Positions 34,505-48,312 of a stretch of DNA of 64,000 bases are shown here, piece by piece (position 1 is the stretch's first letter; each line of letters begins with the position of its first letter). The notes under the pieces are model-generated. The model did not search any database. It had not been told where the DNA came from and saw only the letters and a program-made list of their open reading frames with translations. This stretch comes from Bimuria novae-zelandiae CBS 107.79. Taxonomy: Eukaryota > Ascomycota > Dothideomycetes > Pleosporales > Didymosphaeriaceae. The DNA lies in the NCBI GenBank assembly GCA_010015655.1, contig ML976664.1, positions 1,234,166 to 1,298,165 of the forward strand. The letters are read 5' to 3'. The position numbers were made by a program, and so were the translations under genes.

Positions 34505-37500
34505 TTAAATTTAATTACTTTTACCCATCGCGGGATAAGTAGATTTTAAATATAATTATAAACTAAAGCTACGAAGCAGCACACGAAGTTAAAAAACTTA
34601 CGTAGATAAATACTATAAAGGCAACGCCTAGACCTATAAGGAGATAAAATCCTCCCTAGTAAGTAATTAAGAAGGAGTCTTAACAGACACTTAACGCTAG
34701 TAAGACTATTTTTACTAAATAAAGAAGTTATAAAAATAAGAATAAGATTTTTTACTAAAGGTTCGCGTCTTAGCGCGAACGATTATGCGTAGTAAGCTAT
34801 TAGCTTATAAAGAAGTAATAGCTAGGGAAATAAAAGAATAGCCTCCCTATTTATAACTAAACTCTAGGTATTAGGAGTTAACAAGAACAAAATATAATAA
34901 TTCCTAAGTAAAATTAAAGTACTTATTAACTTCTAAGACACCTTTTAGACTTCGCCACAAGAAGTAAAAGGACTAACTAAAAAAATAGTAAAAAAGCGGT
35001 AAGAACCCCTAATAATATAATAATACTTCTAAGAAATAGGAGGTATAAATTAGCTATTAAAAGTAGACTAATAGATAGAGCTACTAGAGAGATTAATAGT
35101 AGAGCTTATCTTAAACTAAGAAAGAAGCTACTATCCTAAAATCCTTAACTTAGCCTATTTTAATAGTAAATAACAGGATTACTACTACTTTAAGATAGTA
35201 ATGTAATATAAACTCCTAGAGGATAAGGACTACCTTAGAATTATACCTAAATATATTATTAGTTAATTAATAGAATAAGCAGCGACGATAGGAATTATAT
35301 ACTTAGACTACTACCTAGGGTGCACTAAAGCTAACCTCTAGAAGCTACTAGACTATAACTTTTATAACTACCTAGTAGAAGAAATCGCGCGTAACCGCTT
35401 ACTTATAATATATTAAGGGAACTAGAAGCTTCGTGACTTTAACCTTAACTTTAATAACTATGCTATAGAAGCCAAGGAGTATAGTTAGGAGATTGTAAAA
35501 AACTTATACCTTTAGAGTCTCTACGAGAACTTACGGGACGAAATAGTTATAGTAAAATAGATAATAATTAGGACCTATAAGGGGTCTAGAAGAGAGTTAA
35601 TAAAATAAAATAAAACTTTTTCTAAAACATATTATAGCTACTAAAGTTTTCTGCTAAGAACGGGGTGCCAGACGAGATAGATTAGGAACCTACCTAAGCT
35701 AACCCTAGAAGGATGTCCGGCCGACGAAGCTAAGATAAAAGACACTAAGTAATAGATAGAGCTACAGGACACAGGTCTAGTAATATCTAGAAATAAGCTA
35801 CGTAGGTGTTACGCGAGGTAATAGAAACCCGTTAGAAGAATAGTTCCTATTTTTATTATAAAGATACGGGACATCGCGTAAAGCAGTGTAAACTTTTACC
35901 TATAATAAAGCTAGCATAAGTTCGCGCTACTACACCCGCTACTAAGGGATCCTTTAATAAAGAGTTTAATATAGCCTTTACTAATTTAGAAAACTAGGTC
36001 CTCTTAGCAACAGTCGCCGCTAGGAGGTAAAAGTAGGAAAAGGGTAGAAAATAAGTTTTAATACCTTTTAAAGGCTATAGCTAGACTTAACACTAGTAAT
36101 AGTACACTTGCTTATTAATAACATTATGTTTACATCGACAATAATTAATTTAGGTTATTTAACCTTTAGATTTATATTAAAAAAACTTATAACGAAAGCC
36201 CACCTATAGCGCAAGAACCTATCCTATTTACAAAAGGTTATTAGTATTAGAGGTATACAACTCTTCGTACGCAAAGTAGTCTAATTAGAAATAAATATTA
36301 ATAGCTATATAGAACTAATATAACTATATATCTTACCTAATAATAGATCGTACGATCTAATCCTTAGCCTAACCTAAATAAAAAAGAATAGGGTTAAACT
36401 AGCCCTAGTAAAGAAATTAATTTAGATTAGAAGTTTAGGCACCTGTATCCGTAACTAAGAAGGTAAAAAACTATTAATAAAGCTCTAAAGGGTATTAACT
36501 ATAGCCTTTATAGCCCTAAATTAGCGTAATCGACGCCTAGGAAACAGGGCTAAGGTGTTTTCTATATTAATAAAGGATATATAGAAGGCGTTAACCCGCA
36601 AGCCAAAGGTAAACCGATAAAAGTTACTACCTAAAGCTTTTAAAGACTTATAGCGTATTTTTTATAGGGAACAAGCTGACAAGCTCCCCCCGCACTATGG
36701 ACCTAGAGTGGATCTTTTTATCCCTCTTGTAGAAAAAGACGGCAAGACCCCAGAAATCCCCTATAGCCCTCTATTTAATATGTCTCGCGAAGAGTTGCTC
36801 GTCCTTTAAAAAGAGCTTACTAAATACTTAAATAAAAGCTTTATTTAAGTAAGTAAGTCTAGCGCCGCCGCCCTAGTGTTATTTACTAAGAAATCTAGTA
36901 GAGCACTACGCTTTTACGTTAATTATTAAGCCCTAAATACTATTTTAAAGAAGGACCAGTATCTTCTACTATTAATTAGTAAGACCCTTTAGCTCCTCGC
37001 GAAGGCTAAATAGTTTAGTAAACTTAATATAGTTTAAGCTTTTTATAAGCTTTAGATAGCGAAAGGCGAGGAATAGAAAATAGCGTTTAGAACCTAATTT
37101 AGTCTTTATAAGTAGCTAGTAGTTCCTTTTAGCCTAGCTAACGCGCTAAGTACGTTTTAGCGGTATATTAACTAAGTGCTAAAAGAGCACCTTAATAACT
37201 ACTACTTAGCGTATATAGATAACGTTCTTATCTTCTCTAGTGGTAGCTAAAAAGACCACGAAAAGAAAGTACGTATTATAATTTAAAAGTTAGAGGCCGC
37301 AGGACTATACTTAAATATTAAGAAATCTAAGTTCTACGTTAAAAAGACTAAGTACCTTAGATTTATTATAGAAGTTAACAAGGGCGTAAGCATAGACCTA
37401 GATAAAGTCTAAGTAATTTAAGAATAGGAGCTACTAACTTTAGTAAAAGAAGTCTAGAGCTTTATAGACTTCGCGAATTTTTATTAAAGATTTATACGAG

Positions 37501-40500
37501 ACTTCTCTAGTATAGTAAGCCCCCTTATAAAGCTTACTAGTAAAGGAGCAGAATTTATTTAAGAATAAGAGTAGTAGTACATATTTAACTTCTTAAAAAC
37601 GGCGTTTTGTACGGACCCCGCGCTAGCTTACTTTAACCCTAAATAAGAATTAGTACTAGAAGTAGACGCCTTTAGCTAGTTAATTAGGGGATGCTTCTCT
37701 TAGTATAATAATAATAGGATTCTGCGCCTAGTAGCTTACTTCTTAGCAAAGAATAGCCTGGCAGAATATAACTACGCTATCTATAATAAAGAGATACTCG
37801 CAGTTATTAAATACGTAAATAAATAAAACTATATATATTAAGTAGTAAAGCACCTTATAGTCTACACTAATTATAAGAACCTTACGTATTTCGCTACTAA
37901 ACGAAGGTTAGACGAACGACACGTTTAGTAGGTAGACATACTTAGCTATATTAATATAACGTTTATATATAGACTAGGGTTAGTAAACTCTAGGGCGGAT
38001 ATCTTTTCTTAAAGAGACTAAGACATGCTAAAGGATAATAAAGATAATAAATTAAAGTTAAGGCACTTTACGCTTCTTTAAAAGACTACTAAAAAAATAG
38101 CTTAAAATCGTTTATCCCCTAAACACCTACTACTATAAAGGAATCTAACTATACTAAAATAGATAAGGACCTAGTGCTCGCTTACCTAACACGCCCTAAA
38201 CTACCTATATTAACTTTTTAAGGAGGTGGTAGCCCTGCTAAGCGACGCAAACTAGACTTTAACACTATATAGTAAGAGGTAAAACGCGATAAAGATAGCG
38301 CGTATAGCGAGATAAAGGTCTATATTAAGAACAAGCTTAAGAAGTTCGAACCTAGGTAGAAGTTATTTATTAGTATCTTAGAATATAGTATGGATAACTA
38401 AGGGTACCTACGCTACAGGTTAAAATAATAAATACTAGAATTAAAACTTTTATAAATAAAGCTAATAGTAGTCGCGCATAGTTCCCTAGCTTTAAGACAC
38501 TTAAAATAAAAAAATACCTATAAGATCCTTACTTAAGACTACTTCTTCTTAGGGATGTCTATGTAAGTAAGGCAGTATATTAAGAACTATAATATTTATA
38601 GAAGAACTAAACTATAAAGAGAAGTAAAATAGGGCCTGCTAAAGCTCTTACTACTACCTAAATAAGGATAGAAAGATATTATAATAGACTTTATTACTAC
38701 CCTACCTAAGAGCGATGGCTGCACGAATATTATAGTAATTATAAATAGACTTAATAAGGACCCTAAGTTTATTAGTCTCTTAAATCTTAATATACCTATA
38801 GTTATAATAGCGTTCTTTTAACACTAGGTAGTAGACTACTTCTTCCCCTTCTTTATTATATTAGACCGCGGGGGACAATTCGTGAGCGAATTTTAGACTA
38901 CACTCTATAAATAAGTAAATATTAACTAAAGACTGTCTATAGCAAAGCACCTAGAGACGAATAGGCAAATAGAACGAATAAACTCTATCCTTAAAGCCTA
39001 CCTCCAGGCGTACTATAACTAGTAATAAGACGATTAGATAAAGTAGCTTCTTATAGCCTAGATAGCTATTAAAGGGCAAGAAGCTATATTAATAAGAGTT
39101 AGCTTATTTTTCCAATCCTATAGCTAGAACGTTAAACTAGTTAAGAACTTTAGGGTACGGAGATTAGCCTTAGAGCTTAAAATTAACGTAAAGAAGGCCA
39201 CGAAGGTAATAATAAAAAAGTTTAAATTTTTTTTTAACTTTATCTAAATAAAAATAATAATAGCCTAATAAGAATAAGAGTGCCTAGCAAACCGTTAACG
39301 TAAAAATGCTCTAATTTTAAAGGAAGGAAATAAGGTATAGCTAAAGTATAAAGACTACCTCTAAAACTAACGTCTAAGTAAAAAGCTTAACTAGAAGTAA
39401 AAAAGGTTTACTATAAAAAAGGTAATAAACTCTTACGTAGTAGAACTAGATATCCCGCCAAACATGCACCTAAGATTCCACGTAGACAGGCTAAAGTTAG
39501 CCTTATTAAACCCTCTCCCTAGCTAAACTACTAATAACGCCTAGCCCGAAGCAATTAAAATAAAAGAGGGGAAAAAGAAGTATAGTATAGTTAATATATA
39601 CAAAGAACGCTAGTCCTATAAAGGCAAAAAGATAGAATACCTAGTATAGTAAAAAAACTACTCTTAAAGAACTTAAGAACCTTGTAGGAACCTTAACTAA
39701 GTTACTACGTTAGACTATTAAGAGAAGTTTACTAAGCTATATTAAAATTATAATAGAAAACTCTTAATAAGATTTTATCGTAATATCCCCTAAATTAGCT
39801 TCTATTAGGACCTAAAGGAGGCTCTACGATGCCTGTCTCGCTAAGCTAAGAAACCTAGTTAAATAAAAATATCTAAGATAAGAGTAGAAATAATATTATT
39901 AAGGGATAAAGTTAAGTATTAGGGAAAGAAGTTAAGAAGGAATCCTAAAAAAATAACTTAAAAAACCCTTAAAACTACTAAGGATAATAAGGAGACTAAA
40001 TAATTCTTATAGTAATAAGAAATAACCCTTATAAAAAAAAGTAAGCTTTAAAAGTAAACTAAAGTAAGAAGGAAAGAGGAACTAGGTAAAAAAAGTATCT
40101 TTAATTACTAAAAGAATAGTAAAACTTTCTTTAATAACGTTTAGGTCCACTTCTCCGCCCTCTAATACACTACTAGGGTTAGGGAAGCAATTATCCTCCT
40201 TACTTAAGCACTCCTTAATTATAATAGCCTAAAGCCGCTAGCGCAAGCCCTAGTAGGCTTAAGTAGGCATATTAGCTCCCGCGAGGATATTATCTATTAT
40301 TTAAAGACTATCTATTATAATACCCTTGTCTACCACCACGAACTTACTAGAGAGCTACACGATATTAGCCTAAGAAGATAGCTTTATTATTTAAAAGAAA
40401 CTTATAAAAGGGTTCTTATACTCTTAATAGAATGCTTTAAAATTAGTAGTATAAATTTAAAAAAGGTTAAAAGTCTTCTTAACCGCAACAGCGATGCGCT

Positions 40501-41674
40501 CTAAGAGCTAAATAGTTTTAAAGAAAGAAGTAATAGGGCTTAAAATAATAGTAGTCTTACTTTTAAAAGAGGTATAGTAATTAACGATAGCAACCTTACA
40601 AGTAGAATAAAACACGTTAAGGTTAGTAAAGAAAGCCTTTTATTCCTAGCTACTCTTTAAAACCTTATTTATAAAATAGCCTATACTAATAACTATAATA
40701 TTAGTAAACTCTTGGCGGCTAACTTTGTTAAGGGTAGGCTAAATTTAAGTAAGGAAAGAAGTTAGTAGAGCACACCCTAAAGTTATCTAAAATAAGTTAG
40801 ACTAAAGTATACTTATCTAGTGTAGCTAGTAAGCTTATAGGTATAGCACTTCTTACAGAACACTATCTTACCTGCCAGCACCTACTAATAGACGCGTCTA
40901 TAAGTAATATAATTAATATACTAGCGCTTAATTATCGCGCGTAGCAAGATTAGACCCTAAAAGCTAAGCTTGTTAAGTTAATAAGTGCGCACACCTAGGC
41001 TAATAAAGAACTAGGAAAGAGGTTAGAAGAGTAAGAAGGCAAGTTAAAAAGTAAAAAGAAGTAAAAAAAAGCGTAAAAAAAGGTCTAGAACTTACTTTAT
41101 AAGCTTTAAAAGGACTAAACTTCTTAGTAAGCTAGCTAAAAAGGATTACGCTAGCGTCGGAAATAATAACTTTATTTTAAAAGAACTTATTTTTTTTTAA
41201 ATTAGTAACTAAGTAACTATAATAGGGACAGGCCTTCCTTTATTTTATTATTAAAGTTAGTAGCATGCCTCTAACGCTTAGGCGTTCTTATTACGCGGCT
41301 ATTACGTAAAAGGCTAGCTATTATATTAGAATAGTAAAGGGAATTAAGTCGCGAAGTTAGGGAAGACTAGGTTAAAAGTAAGACGTTGTAGCGTACGAAG
41401 TTAAGCTAAGAAAAGAGAAAGCTTAAAAGAGTAAAGTCTAAAAGCTAAGTAAGAAGCGATTTTGTGTATATAATAATAAGTAAACGCACTAGGGTGAACA
41501 CACTACTATAGTAACTACTTATAGTAAGGATATAAAATTAGACACGCGAGAATAGAACTAGTAAGAGGTTTATAATAGTAAGAGAATTATAAGTAGATAA
41601 TAAAGTAATCGCGAAGCTATATAAATAATATAAGACGCAGAGATTTTTTACCCTTAATAAAGGGAAAGGAGGTA

Positions 41675-41835
41675 TATAATAGGCTACACCTAGTTATTAC
41701 CTTAGATCTTTAACCCTTAGTTATGTAAACCCTAGATATATAAGTTCGACGCCCGAAGCTTAACTTCGGACTCTTTATTAAATTTATAAGTATTCTTCTA
41801 GCACCTTTGGCTCCTTAAGCACCCAGCCCCTTACA
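41675..41835 (+). repeat. 3' LTR of gypsy E
   Basis: 161 bp, starting TATAATAGGCTACACC and ending CCCCTTACA. Differences from the 5' LTR are nearly all C/T or G/A transitions. Confidence 0.9.
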
Positions 41836-42110
41836 GAAAAAGCATAAGATACTAGATTATATTAAAGTTAGACAATTTTTTTTTAAATAGATACTACTAG
41901 TTAACTACTTATTAGAATTATAACTACACGCTAAAATAAATCTAGTATTTTATATTAATTAATTAGAATCAGCAAACCCAGAGACACTAATTAAAATAAC
42001 TTTTTATTAGTAATCTAAGGAAGAAAAGAAATTTAAAGTTAAATATTAGAGCAGACAGACTCTAATAAGGAGAGGAAAACTGCGTTAATTGTGAAGTAAT
42101 AAGAGAACGA
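41836..42110 (+). pseudogene. Gypsy F pol C-terminus
   Basis: Reading resumes across gypsy E with the basic pol tail that follows the integrase core (weak block NYNYTLK...YFILIN, in place of the usual HPVFHVS-type segment). The plus-strand frame is interrupted by many stops. The assignment rests mainly on continuity across the E target site. Confidence 0.45.
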
Positions 42111-42479
42111 CAACTATATACTCCTAGACCTGCTAAGGAGCTAACTATAAATATCCTAGCTATAATATACCCTCTTAGCTATAGTAAATAACAAAGCTAC
42201 TTACAAACCTATTAATCTAAGAACGTTTATATAGCCTAGTTACTTTATAAATTTAAAGTATTTCTACTTTAACAGTGCCTTAGTAAGGCTATGAGCTAGT
42301 ATTTAATTTATAAGCCTCTAGCTAATCTGTAGCCTCCTTATCTTAACTTTCTGCCGTATCTACATCTAATAAGTATCTACATGGCGGAGTCTAGTCTGTA
42401 GCCTGTTCTCTGCTTTGACTATAATACCTACTGTTTGTTAATTACCACAGAATAGCGTATAGACTATATCTATACTAAA
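42111..42479. other. Unassigned stretch between gypsy F and gypsy A
   Basis: About 370 bp left of gypsy A. The part from 42340 to 42450 is less AT-rich (CTACATGGCGGAGTCTAGTC). It could be the missing right LTR of F or another old fragment; no match to the other LTRs was seen. Confidence 0.35.
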
Positions 42480-42484
42480 TCTAA

Positions 42485-42929
42485 TGTTACGGACCTGCCT
42501 TGGTACCGTAAGGCAGGTTACCTTGGGGGCGCGGTTATAGTTAATGGAAGTACAGGCAGAGGTCAATGGGTGATCGCTAATAGATTACATGCGATATAGA
42601 TTCTAAACGAGGATATTAAAGGCAAGTAATACCTTGGTTAAAGGATTATAGAAATTAACGATAAAGACTATCTAACGAGCGTACTAGTAGCTATATACTT
42701 AAGGAATACGAGGTAGCCCTATAGCTCTATAACTCTGCCTACAGAGTTACTAAGTTACCCTCTGTGACTCTGCCTACAGAGTCGCAGAGTCCGACTTGCC
42801 AACTCTGTTGGCGCTGCGACAGAGTTCCGTCACGTATTTGCTTATAATCTTGGCTAAGGCGTTAGAATCTTGGCTAGCGCCGTTCCCTGCTATCTGTCTT
42901 TATCTACCTTATAAGGCGTAGCCGTAACA
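42485..42929. repeat. Left LTR of gypsy A
   Basis: 445 bp, starting TGTTACGGACCTGCC and ending GCCGTAACA. It contains a short internal duplication of CTCTGCCTACAGAGT (near 42735 and 42768). It aligns end to end with 61655-62099. Confidence 0.93.
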
Positions 42930-43319
42930 CTATCTCCCCTTTCTATTCCTTTAGCTTAAAGGTTAACTCGTTCTGCTCTTAAGTATTTTAAATAGTAGGT
43001 TGTCCCTTGTCCTGGAGTTTTAATGTTTCCTAATACCTCTTATTTATAGTAACCCCCGTAGCGCCACGTTAGTCCTAAAACTATCCTTAGATAAGGTTGT
43101 CTAACGCCTTTCGCTTACGGATCGAGTCCTTCGACACGGCCACGAAGTTATGCTATGTTCTTACTATATTTTATATAACATTCCTTACGTTATCTTAGAA
43201 CGCGATACTCTTAGGAGGTTGGCTTATAAAGCGTGCATTTATTCTAACGTCTGTACTTCTTATAACGTTTCCTCTAATCTTTCTTTAGCCTGTACGTGGT
43301 CTTCTTTGTTCCCTAGACT

Positions 43320-43560
43320 TATCTTAATCTCCTTTAGTTAATCGCGCGGATTTAGAAGTTAATTATTTAGTAGAGGAGATTTATAAGGCTAAGGAGGAGG
43401 CTCTTAATCTTTTAGATAAGGCTACTACTTCCCGTGCTAAGGCGAGTCGTCTTTATCGCTAGAAAGCTTTGGCTAAAAATTATTATGCTACTAAAGTTAA
43501 GCGTTTATGGCGTTATCTTAAGGAGCTTAAGAGAAATAACTTAAGTCCCGCACCTTATAA
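43320..43560 (+). pseudogene. Antisense coiled-coil reading frame in gypsy A
   Basis: Opposite to the pol strand and just inside the left LTR, the plus strand reads about 80 codons with one stop. The residues form a charged helix (EEIYKAKEEALNLLDKA, then SRAKASRLYR). A second frame with residues such as YKACIYSNVCTS lies just upstream (43150-43341). Similar antisense frames occur near the same end of gypsy B. Its function is not known to me. Confidence 0.5.
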
Positions 43561-45731
43561 AGGTCTTCCTAAGTTACTACTAGGCGATTTACTAGATCCT
43601 CTCTCTCCTAGATTTCTTTAGGCAATTAGCTAGAACGAAATTCCGCTAACTTCTTAGGGTAATTAAGGTTTTTAAGTGGTTCCTAAGTGCTTTCCTATAG
43701 TTTTCCCTTGTTGTCCGTACCTGTCTATTTAACTAGGTAGTAATTCTTCCCATTTTGCATTTAGTGTCCCAGGATCTTGTTAACTTCCTATTCCTAGTCC
43801 TGTTCTCTATATGTGTCTACGTCGTATACTGTAGGCTCTGCGTTCCGTGGTGCCTTTTCTAGTAATAAAATGTAAAATGTCGGGTGAATCTTCATGTTCT
43901 CTAGCAATTTAAGTTTATACGTAACTAGTGTGACCTATTTAATAATTTTGTATAGTCTAATCTTTATATAGTTTAATTTTGAATTAGGGCGCTTGCTCTT
44001 AATATTTCTCTTAAGTAACTACACTTTTTCCCCCGCTTTAAGTTAGGGTCCCTCCTTATACTTTCTATTATAGTACTTTCCTATTTAGAGGTTTAGAAAC
44101 TTAGCGTCCAGCCGTAGTTATTCGTAGATCTATTTAATTATATTTACAAATGCTTCTCTGTTTATCGTCTATGTTATTATGTCTCTAGGTATATTGTACG
44201 CGCTTAGGTTAAATCCATAGTTTATAAAGAATAGCGATACTCCTATTATCGCATTCTTCGAACTATTATACGCGAACTAGGCTATTGGCAGTAAAACTAC
44301 CTAGTTATTCTATTAGTAGTTAAGGTAAAACCTTAGGTATTATTCTACCGTCTAGTTCATCCTTTCCGTTTAATCGTCCGTTTGTGGGTGATATGCCGTG
44401 GACATGCTGTGTTTAATTCTTAATACTATTATAATTATCTGCCAGAACTTTGATGTGAACCTTATATCCCTATCTGTAATAATTTTGTCTAGTATTCCGT
44501 GTTAACTAATTACGATCCGTAGTATAGTGAATGCTGCTACTTCTGCTCCGCTTTTCTCGTTGTGGGGTTAAAAGTACGAGTATCTTGTGGCCTTGTCTAT
44601 AATAGTCATGATACCGTCGTATTCCGTTTTCGTTGCTGGGTCCTTAGACTTTAGTAACTAAGTAATAAAGTCTATCGTAATAACTCCCCATAGTCTTTCT
44701 AGTGCCTCTACTAGTTAAAGTGTTCTATATAGTGCGTGTTGACTATGTTTATTCCTGTAACAATCTGCGCAGTCCCTTAAAACTTCTGTTACTATCTACC
44801 TTGCTTTAGGTATGTAGTACGTTTGTAAGAGCCTCTTAAGGGTTTTTTCTATTCTTTAATGTCTGTAGGCAGGTAATTCATAAAACTATCGTACAAATTC
44901 CTGTTGTATTGCCGATGGAATATATATTCTTCCGAAAATAATAAAGAATCTATCTTCTATCTATCCTTGCTTATTGTTAGGCGTTTCCTTCTAGGTTTTC
45001 TTTTTAATCCATTCGTCCTAGATGCTGTCTTGTCTTTCGATGCTAGCTGCTAGCTTGGCTGTGTTTATAACTAAATCGCTATATTTGTCTTTTACTAACA
45101 TCGTGCCTGTTGCTTTTACTTCTTTTTAAAGGTCGGGTCTCTTGCTTAAGGCGTCTGCTAAAAGGTTCTCTGACCCCTTAGTATAGTTAATCTTGAAGTC
45201 GAATGTTGCGAGATATTCCCACTATCTCGTGTGGCGTTAAGTTAATTCTTTGTTCGTCATGAAGCCTGTGAGGTTTTTGTAATTTGTGTATACCTCTATA
45301 GTGTGCTTTGCTCCTTAAAGGTAGACTCTCTATTGCTTAAACGCTTTATAGATCGCCAGTATCTCTTTGTCGTAGATTAGGTAGTTGAGCTTTGCCAGTT
45401 TTATCTGTTTCGAGAAGTATTCTACTAGGTATAATGCTCTAGTGTACTTGTCTCGCTATAAGAGTGCAATCCTATAGACTAAGTTTAATGCGTCCGTCTT
45501 AACTTCTACTAGTAACTCTAGGTTAAATATTCGCAAAATTGGGTTTTAGCAAAATTATTCCTTAATTTGCTTAAAGCTTTACTTGTATTTCTTTATTTAT
45601 TTAAACTTTACGTCCTTCTTCGTAAGGCGTGTAAGTGGTTCCGTGAGTTATGACCATCCTATAATAAACTTCCTGTAAAAGTTTGCGAGTCCTAGGAACC
45701 TTTGTACGTCTGTTACGTTTCTTAGTGTAGG

Positions 45732-45938
45732 CTATTGCTTAATCTGCTCGATTTTCGCTGGATCTATCCTAATCTTTCCTAGTTCGATGATAAATTCCAG
45801 GAAATCGGTTTCCTTCGTGTGGAATTCGCATTTCCTTATCTTGAGAAACATTTGGGCGTCTGCCAGCTTCTCGAGTACCTTGTGTACGTGTCCAACATGT
45901 TCTTCCTCGTTTTCTGAAAAGATGAGGATGTCGTCCAA
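45732..45938 (-). pseudogene. Reverse transcriptase fragment of gypsy A
   Basis: An open stretch of 68 codons containing the gypsy active site (MDDILIFSENEEEHVGHVHK) and the following KCEFHTKETDFL block. Stops bound it on both sides. It is the best-preserved piece of pol in gypsy A. Confidence 0.85.
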
Positions 45939-48312
45939 ATATGCGAAGACAAATATGTCTAAGTAGTCTTATAGTACGGTGTTAATTCTCTCTTGGAATA
46001 CCGCAGGTGCGTTAGTGAGTCTAAAGGGTACTACTTAGTACTTATATAGTCTAAATTGCGTTTAGAAGGCCGTTTTCCATTCGTCTCCTTTCTTAATTCT
46101 AATCTAATAATAGGCATTCTAAATATCTAGTTTTGTAAAGATTTTTAATTTGCGCATCCTGTCCTGTATTTCTAAAATTAGGGGTAAAGGGTAGCGATTC
46201 TTCTTCGTGATTGCGTTAGTTTTCCTATAGTCTACGTAGAATTGTTTCTCTGTTATCCCTTTCTTGTCCGCAAACGTAGTTCCGTGGGATACTAATAAGT
46301 AGGAATAGTGGATCTATCCTTTCTTAAGTGCTTTATTAATATACTCCTTCTAAAGCTTCGCTTCTTCTTCTATAGTATAGTAGATTAGTCCCTATTCCGC
46401 CGTTTTGCCTTCCTCGAGCTCGACCTCGAGGTCCTATAGTTAATGTTTTAGAAGGTAGTTCTTTGGCTCTTAAAGTGCCTTTTCCCACTTCTTATATTCT
46501 TTAGGGAAAATTCCTTTATAAGTTTTAATATTTGCTCGGAGTCCTTCTTTCTTGCCGTATGTTATCTAACCTGTCTGCCAGTCTATCTTTAGGTTTACTA
46601 TTCGTAACTATAGCATCCCTAGGATAACATCTTGTTCTTCGTCCAATTGTACAAGATCCATGACTAGATTTCGGACCTCTAATCCTTGTAGTTTGAGTGT
46701 TGATAGTTTAGTTTTGTATTATACAGGCTTCTGGAATAATGTGCCTTTAATCGTGCTAAGCTGTTAAGGAAACTTCTTCGTAGTGTATGTAATTCCTCTT
46801 TTTTCTACAAATTTTTCTGAAATAAAGTTTTGTGTGGCTTTACTATCCACTATAATTCGTATCTTTCGTCCTTAGTATTGCCCTTCGAGGGTAACATGTG
46901 GTCCCTGGTTTCCTTTTAGATGTTCTTGTTTGGGCTAATGCTTTGTTTGGATTTTCTTTTCAACGTGTTTTGGGCACTTGTTCGCTGTACACTTGTAACA
47001 AGGTCTACCTATTACACATGCCTTTGGTAACTTTAGGCCTAGCTCTAGGATTAAGTATCCTGTCTCTTTCCCTGCTAGTTGCTAGCCGTGAACTGTTTCT
47101 CTAAGTATTAGTTCCTTAAAACTATATTATTCTCGCCTTACTAGCTATGCTAAGTAAGTTCTTTTTAGTTCTAAGTGCATTCCGCACTTTAACTCTATAC
47201 ACGAATTTAGGCCTGGCTCCTCTGTGTCCGAGCTAGGTTCACTAATGCTATAGTTATTTGGGAGCTAGGCATATTCCACGCTTCCTATCCGAACCTTCTC
47301 TTCTATACCTGCCTTAGTAGTCTCTACCCTAGGTCTTAATAGTATCTCCCCTTCTAGTGCCGTTGACTGCGAAGGTGTAGGGACTTCTTTTTCGTTAGAG
47401 AATTTATCTAACTCTTTAGCTTCTTAGTTTAATACCTCGACCTACGCTTAGGTCCTATCTTTTATTACTGCTAGCGTGTTCTTTCCCTTCTATAGGAACT
47501 ATCCTAATCCTTACTTACTACTAAGGTGTATTAGGCACGAGTTATTATAACAAAACGTCTAATTAAGCTTTATGTGCTCTTCTTGATTAGCTACAAGCTT
47601 ATCCTTAGGCTCGTCTTTCTTGCCTTCCTTGTCCTTAGGTTTATCCTGCGATTCTCCCTTCTATCCTAGTGCTAAGGATTAATTCCCTTGTTTCTTGCTA
47701 TAGCAGTCTTTCACATAATGTCCCTTTTTACTATAATTATGACAGGTTACGTCTTACTTCTTACCGCGACAATCTTTCGCGTAATAGCCTTTCTTTCCAT
47801 AGTTGTGGCATGTGAAATCCCTCTTTCCGGATTCCTTGTTAGCGTCTAGTATTATTAGGTCGCTATAATCCTGGTGGCTTCTTTGTCTTAAGTACTTATC
47901 GAACTTATTTCCCTTTTTTTTATTATTAGAGTTCGTTGTTAATTCCTGCTGCCTGGGCCTTTAATGCTAATAGCGAAACTGGTTTATCTATTTATATTAT
48001 TTTATACTAAATGTTAGATTTTAGTCCTTCCTTAAATCTTGCTATTAAGAATTTTTTATTCTATGACGTATTTATTGCGAGTTATTTAAACGTTAAGATG
48101 TATTTATTAACTCCTTAGGTTTGTCTAATCTTTAGGAGTTGTTCCTCTAATCTCCTAGATATATTTATGTCTCCGAATGCTGACTTAAGTCTCGTGACGA
48201 AGTAGTCGTAATTGCTAAAAATTGTAATTATTTTAGATCTTTAATTAGCTATCGTATTCGTTTGTTAGTCCGTTAGATATAGTTTAAACCAGTTCATCGC
48301 CCTATTAGTAAA

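Larger units (their letters stand above)
34344..41835 (+). mobile_element. Gypsy E, chromodomain-bearing (chromovirus), plus-strand coding
   Basis: A 7,492-bp LTR retrotransposon with 161-bp LTRs and a perfect 5-bp target duplication GAAAA (34339-34343 and 41836-41840). Plus-strand order is gag (about 34600-36000, with a broken knuckle DTGHRVKQC near 35865), protease, reverse transcriptase (RPPHYG-like start near 36670; active site YIDNVLIFSS near 37208-37240), RNase H (near 37640), integrase (about 38500-39300) and a chromodomain remnant (near 39600-39690, GKKIEYLV). A further 1.8 kb precedes the 3' LTR. Stops are dense, almost all TAA/TAG. The second active-site Asp has become Asn, a G-to-A change of the RIP type. 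Confidence 0.9.
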
